Source: Heliopora coerulea
Taxonomy: Eukaryota > Cnidaria > Anthozoa > Scleralcyonacea > Helioporidae
Length of the DNA stretch: 64,000 nt
Assembly (NCBI GenBank): GCA_030142905.1
Contig: JASJOG010000015.1
Coordinates: 2,354,501 to 2,418,500, forward strand
Direction of reading: 5' to 3'
Part shown: piece after piece, positions 58,600 through 64,000 of the stretch
How positions within the stretch are numbered: position 1 is the stretch's first letter
Layout of the letters: every line of letters begins with the position of its first letter
Notes under the pieces: model-generated
The model's input: only the letters and a program-made list of their open reading frames with translations
Told to the model about the DNA's origin: nothing
The model's database searches: none
Translations under genes and position numbers: made by a program

Positions 58600-61500
58600 T
58601 TGAAATTCCTGCCTGGTTGCTAAATTGCAACACTTTATTGCAACCAGAAGTCATCAAAAACATTTTAAAGCAGGAAATGGAACTTTTCTCAGAGAATTTG
58701 ATAAGTAATACTTATCCTTACACATTAAGGAGCAAGCGTGCACTTTGGTATTTTACCCTGGCTAATGACAGATGATATTACTTGTTAAAGGGAGGAACCC
58801 TGCCCCTTAATGAGTTAAGGATAGGATAACCAGACACAAGTAAGCACTCAGGTCTCATTAGTCATGTTAAGGAGTGACACTTTGAACTGGTTGGGAAAGT
58901 GGTCAATGACATTTGCTCAATGGTCACTCATTGTAACTGGTGAGTCACAACACCAGAGGTGTTTGTCATCTCAAAGCCTGTTACTTCTACAATATATATC
59001 CATCAAATTAAACAAGCTCTGAATCAGGTTTTTGAGGTGTTCTCATTCTTTTAAATATCTATGGTATTAACTATTAATTCTGCAGTCAGCAATGAACAAT
59101 TATAAACCTTCAGTAATCAAATTTAGATTTTTGTCTTCTTTGACCAGACTATTATACATAGTTTGACCATTTTATATCCAGCCATAAAGTTTAGAATACC
59201 TATGTTCAATTAAAGTTAGCATGGATTTAAAAGTTAGCGATATTTTGGAAGTGTCCTTTCCCAAGACAATTTCAATCAACAAGGAGAGTCATCTTGGCAA
59301 GCTCCATCGTTACAGAATTGATATCTTTCAACCTGCAAACTTGGCAAGATATTTCCCATTGATGAGTAAAATTGTTGAGGGTTGATTAGAAGATGCCAAT
59401 ATTTCAGTTAAGCACAACCATAGATTCCAGCTCTAATTCCATCACTTATTCCCCAGTCTGAAATTTAAACAGAACTTAAAACTACAAATCTTTACCTAAA
59501 GTCATCATTTAGCAAAACTGAATAGCAATGGTATTGGTGGCAAACAATTGCACTCTTAAGCACTGATAAGTTGTAGTAATGAAACAAATTATTTATAGTT
59601 GAGTATATGCATTTATTTTTGCTAATTTTCATCCTGTCTACTCCACAGGTCTATGGAGCCATTTAATGACCATTTCTTGCTTAGAACATCCATTTTACTT
59701 TTGCATTTTTTAGAGATTTCCCTTCAATGCCATAAAATCAAGGGAAAACGAAATGTTATATGAAGAATTACTTTAAGAGAGTGCTGTGTGCTTGCCTCTG
59801 ATATCAACTGTTCCAACTTGATTTTGTAGCTCTGACCCATGTTTAAGTACACTGACACTGTTGCATATGATTTCTGACAAAAGGGACCAGAAATGTCAAC
59901 AGAACCACACCCAGAATTTTAACACCGTTCTTACAAGAGGTCTCCCCTGGTAAATAAAATAATTTGACATTTGCCACAGACAAATTTGGAGTTGTTCTGA
60001 TGTCAGAAAATTAAAGGAAGGGTTGTAAGACTAGTGATGAGATGAGTTTGATGAGGCTCTGGGGCATATTAAGAAATTTTAAAATTTAATCAAACAGACA
60101 GTTGAACGTCATCACCTCTGAAGTGAAGCTCAATATCCACAGGTATTCTAACCTATTAGATATTCTCAGTTGTTTGGTATGGTTCACTGAAATTGAAGAG
60201 AATCTTTTTGGAGGAAATCAAATCATATTGGTCGAGGATAAAGTCATGTTGGTAACTATTGATTCCTGGTTTTGTCCTCACAAGAATAGCTGCATCCATT
60301 AATTTTTACGTTGTTTTATCGCAGGCCTTTGAAGATGCATCAAATTCAAATAATTTGGAAGTACGAAGATACTGTTGGACAAATTTCAAGCAAATATTTG
60401 ACACGTTGGTCATCCTAATTTGTAAATTATGCTAATTAATGCAAATGTTGATTGCACATGTTCGAAGGTAAGATAGCTCGTGGTCTGTAATTCGAAGGCT
60501 GTGAAAATCGAATCCAACTGAAAGTCACAACAAAGAAACGATACATTTACTTTAAGAACAACAGCTGTTACTCTCTGAGTCAGTCGGTGCAAACCTGAAG
60601 GAATCCCACAAAAGTCCATGGGATTTAACAGAAAACCAAATACGGATACTACCTCCGACAGCTATGTGTTCACAGGAGGAACCTCGTTGAACTTTCTCTC
60701 GGAATAAGACATAACAGGAAACAGTCAGATGGTGTTATTTTATCCGACCTTTCAGTAAGTAGTATTTAATAATGCAACCTTAGAGAAAACCATAAGGCTT
60801 TATTTGAAAGGCTTGGTTATATGCCAGCAATGTGCAACACCCATACTTAGCTCTTGGCTTCTTTGTATAGAAATTTCTGAATGTTTTTTAAAGACATTTG
60901 CAGTTTTTTAATGGGTGTGATTAGCTGAGATGTGATGTAACTTTATATTTTCTCTGAAAAATGGTGCAATAGAAATATATACCATGTGTGTTTAGGGTTG
61001 ATGTCAGGTTTTTAGTGCATGTATTAGAATTTTTGACCAGCGTCGGACCCTTTTTAGAAGTGGAAAATCGACATCCTTATTTTATGAAGAAAAAATTGTA
61101 ATCCATATGTTGTCAGACCTATCAATCCAGATTTTTGATAGATTGTAGCTTTTGCTGGGCCTTAATTTTTATCATTAAGCTATGATGTTCCCTGATGTTA
61201 GTTGCTGCTGTTTTGAGGATCTATTTGTGACTGACACCATGTTACACTGTAAACAACTATTTTATATATATATATAGATCAATTTTGTCCACATCCACCA
61301 GTGAAAAGTCTCATTTTGGGCTGTCATTGTCAACATAAGCCTTGTCTTTTTTATTAAAACAAAAGTATTAAAAGACAATCATATAATGCTTTCTTAGTTG
61401 GATATTTTAATAGGTCTACCTTCAAAATTTCAAACGATAAAAAACTGTTTTAAATAGTTAATTAACAATCAGGTAACTAATAAAAACACAGTATTATAAC

Positions 61501-64000
61501 AATTTTGTGGAAAAAATTGGGAAGAATAAACTTTTTTACAATGGGAAGCTATCCCAATTACAGAGAAAATTTATAACAAAGTCCAGTCATATTTTCTGTG
61601 GATATCACTATGTGATCTTACTATCAACTGCAAAATATACTCAAGTCAGCTTATCCACCATGAAAAATTTTTTAGATCCACTCAGACAATTTACTTTGTC
61701 AGTACCATCAAAGTGCAAGTCTAATTTTGTTCCACCATTGCTAAACCACAAAACACTGTCTTGAATTGCATCTGTAAGTTCACCACACAATAAGCACTTT
61801 ACAGCAAAACATCATCTACAGTGTTATAAGAAAAGACTGATCATATACTGTAGATACAAAAAGTAAGATGAGATCTTTGTAACCACCACCCTTGAAAGCA
61901 TTGTGTACTACTCATAAAACAGTATAGTTAGTGCACAGGATAACTGGACAAAAGAAGAACAGAAGTTAAATAATAAGGATTCGAGGTATGACAAACAGTT
62001 TGTCATACCTCAATGACAACCTGCCACTTCCTCACTTTTGTCTTTACTCCAGACTTCTTCTCGCACACCTATCATGTCAGCATCACCTTTGTAATACAAT
62101 ATAAATATATCATTTGTGTAATACAATCTTTCATTCTCTGACAATGTTGCACATTGCAATGAAATGTTAGATTCAATATAAAACTTCACTGTGCCTATAT
62201 TTGGTGTGTTTTGCTGGGCTATTTATTTTTTATTTCTTGGAACAGAATTCAAAATTTTGAACTGATGTCTTGTGGCAAACTGGTCTTGACCTCCATTTTC
62301 AAAATAGACTATATTGATCATTAGCCATTGAAGGTGCAAGGGGAACGCTTTAGTATTTTTACTCTGGCCAACACCAGACAAGCTTACTTAGTCACATGGA
62401 TGGTCCCTGGACATTAAAGGATTATGATAACCCTGCAAATAATCTGACTGCTAGAAGAGCCTTGTAGTTGATCAATGAGGTAGCTGACCTAGGAGGGGTT
62501 AATGAGAAATACTCAGTATCAATAAGCCCCCTCCCCCCATGACTTGTAAATTATTCAAATGAATTGGCATACTGAGTTAGATGTCACTGAAAGCTTCAGG
62601 AATTTATTTTCAGGGTGTGTAAAGACTTCCATAACCCCCCCCTGAAACATCCTGGTTCTAATTACTGTTGGTGTGGCACACCATTTACACACCCTTTTCA
62701 CAAGTTTCCAACCCCTGAGGATTTCGTTCTTGCTAATGCATGATAATTTTAGCCATCATCAATGGGAGACCTGCTGTCAAGAAAGTTAAATTGTTTTTAG
62801 CAAACAAAGGAAGCTTTTTACAGAATGAGTAGTAATCCTGATTTCACAAGTTTAAAATGTGTAGGCATGTCTTAGATTATTGCCAGATATGTGTCCTCAT
62901 CCAAGGGTAAACACTGGGTCAGCCTCTATAGTTTGAAAATACTTAGTCAGTGTGGACTGGGAGTTGAACCCAGTAAAACCCATATGGTCTCCATACTTGG
63001 ACACACTTTGTTTTTTGTTTTGGTTTTTTTAGCACCTTTTTGTGCTTGAAAACAATACCAAAATTTTCATTGCAGAAAGGAATTATGGTGTCCATACCTG
63101 GAAACACCATTATTTCTCTAGTTTTATGGTTGAAAACAATGCCAAAATATTTTATAAGGTTGCCAAAAACAATCAATACTAATGAAATATGCTGGTAGGA
63201 ATGGCTTATGTTTATTCCAGTTAACTCAGAGGCAGGGCTCATTCCCTTTAAGTAAAATCATCTGGTGTTAGCCAGAGTAAAATAATGTACCCTTGCCTCA
63301 TAATGGGTAAATTTATTACAAAGTTCAACTTTGTTTCAGGATAAAGGTGAATTTTGAATTTATTCAAACTGGATAGAAACCAATGCTTATTTTCAATCTT
63401 GAAATGCAATCAGTCAATTAGTCCAATTTAATTTATTCATCCACATATTTGGTACATACAAGGCATTATTACTGGAACAAAAATGATGACATCAAACTAA
63501 CCAATATGAGTAATATGTTTTTTTAAATGAAATTTGACTCTATTAGTTAAATTTAGGGTACAGAAATCATTAATAACTCCAAAACAGAATTTTCTATATA
63601 TTATTAGAAAAGCAAATTTGAAACTGAGATTTTTCTCCAAGCTTTTCCAAATACTTTACTGACTTTGTGACTACTGCCAGTTGGAAATGTAGCCCCCATA
63701 TTCTCCAGTAATTCGCTGGAGAATGTGTCGTTACATATGAGATTTGTAAGTCTGTTGTATGGGTAACTTATAGATTGGCACTTCTTTTTTTCTTTGGTTT
63801 CAAAAGCTCAAGTTTTTAATGAACTGATCTGGAATGTTAGAAACTAAAGTTAGGACATGATGTGAATCATTTTGAAATGTATATAATTATTATACACACC
63901 TAGAACAAAAGAAACAAAGCAAGTACAAAGAGATGACAATGAATAAAGGAAAAACTATACATTTGTGAAAAGATTAAAAATAAAAATGGCCATATACTAC
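58600..64000. other. Region with no recognised gene
   Basis: AT-rich sequence. A 54-codon plus-strand frame at 59221-59385 (starting MDLKVSDILEVSFPK) has protein-like composition but no known motif. A frame at 62943-63242 on the minus strand contains an imperfect duplicated segment (about 63040-63075 and 63118-63152) and looks non-coding. A decayed foldback-family copy lies at 62090-62240. Confidence 0.4.
62090..62240 (+). mobile_element. Degenerate copy of foldback family b
   Basis: TTCATTCTCTGACAATGTTGCACATTGCAATGAAATGTTAGA is a decayed form of the motif in the right arm of the 18030-18440 element (shown there as CTCTGAGGATGTTGCGTGTA and on). The following GTGCCTATATTTGGTGTGTT TTGCTGGGC also matches that element's outer arm. 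Only one arm is seen here. Confidence 0.6.

Noticed and set aside
1..64000. CRISPR arrays, operons, bacterial genes, rRNA genes
   Set aside because: None seen; gene structure is eukaryotic throughout.

Overview
The window is nuclear DNA of an invertebrate metazoan. Genes are split into many short exons with GT-AG junctions, introns are AT-rich, and there is a dense load of short non-autonomous repeats: tRNA-derived SINEs, near-perfect foldback elements and low-complexity tracts. Protein conservation together with the repeat style suggests a cnidarian, most likely an anthozoan such as a stony coral. That assignment is inference; no species-diagnostic sequence was tested.

Layout. 1-22285 (+): the last 40 coding exons of RRP12, a HEAT-repeat ribosome-biogenesis factor, entered part-way through the gene. 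All 40 exons join in frame to 1222 codons plus stop. One late intron (18816-21321) holds a probable LDAF1/promethin-type lipid-droplet gene on the opposite strand (18972-19448). 24071-31267 (+): a complete eight-exon epsin-R/CLINT1 gene (668 aa) with an ENTH domain, DFxxF-type adaptor motifs and a Met/Pro repeat block. 33191-41135 (-): a four-exon RERG/RASL11-type Ras-like GTPase (309 aa) with a degenerate G3 motif. 41136-56876: about 15.7 kb where I recognise no gene. 56877-57625 (-) and 57736-58397 (+): HIGD2A (96 aa) and MRPL35 (190 aa), two mitochondrial proteins transcribed divergently from a 110 bp gap. 58532-64000: no gene recognised.

Functionally the genes are mostly housekeeping: cytoplasmic ribosome maturation (RRP12), mitochondrial translation (MRPL35), respiratory-complex assembly (HIGD2A), endosome/TGN clathrin traffic (CLINT1), plus one signalling GTPase and one lipid-droplet protein. 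They do not form a cluster with a shared pathway, apart from the HIGD2A-MRPL35 pair.

The least explained material is a set of foldback repeats that recur across the window. Many carry a motif of the form CTGAnGA, short stem-loop, GAAA, which matches the catalytic-core order of a hammerhead ribozyme. The clearest copy sits in a 193 bp palindrome with 90 bp arms at 44659-44851.
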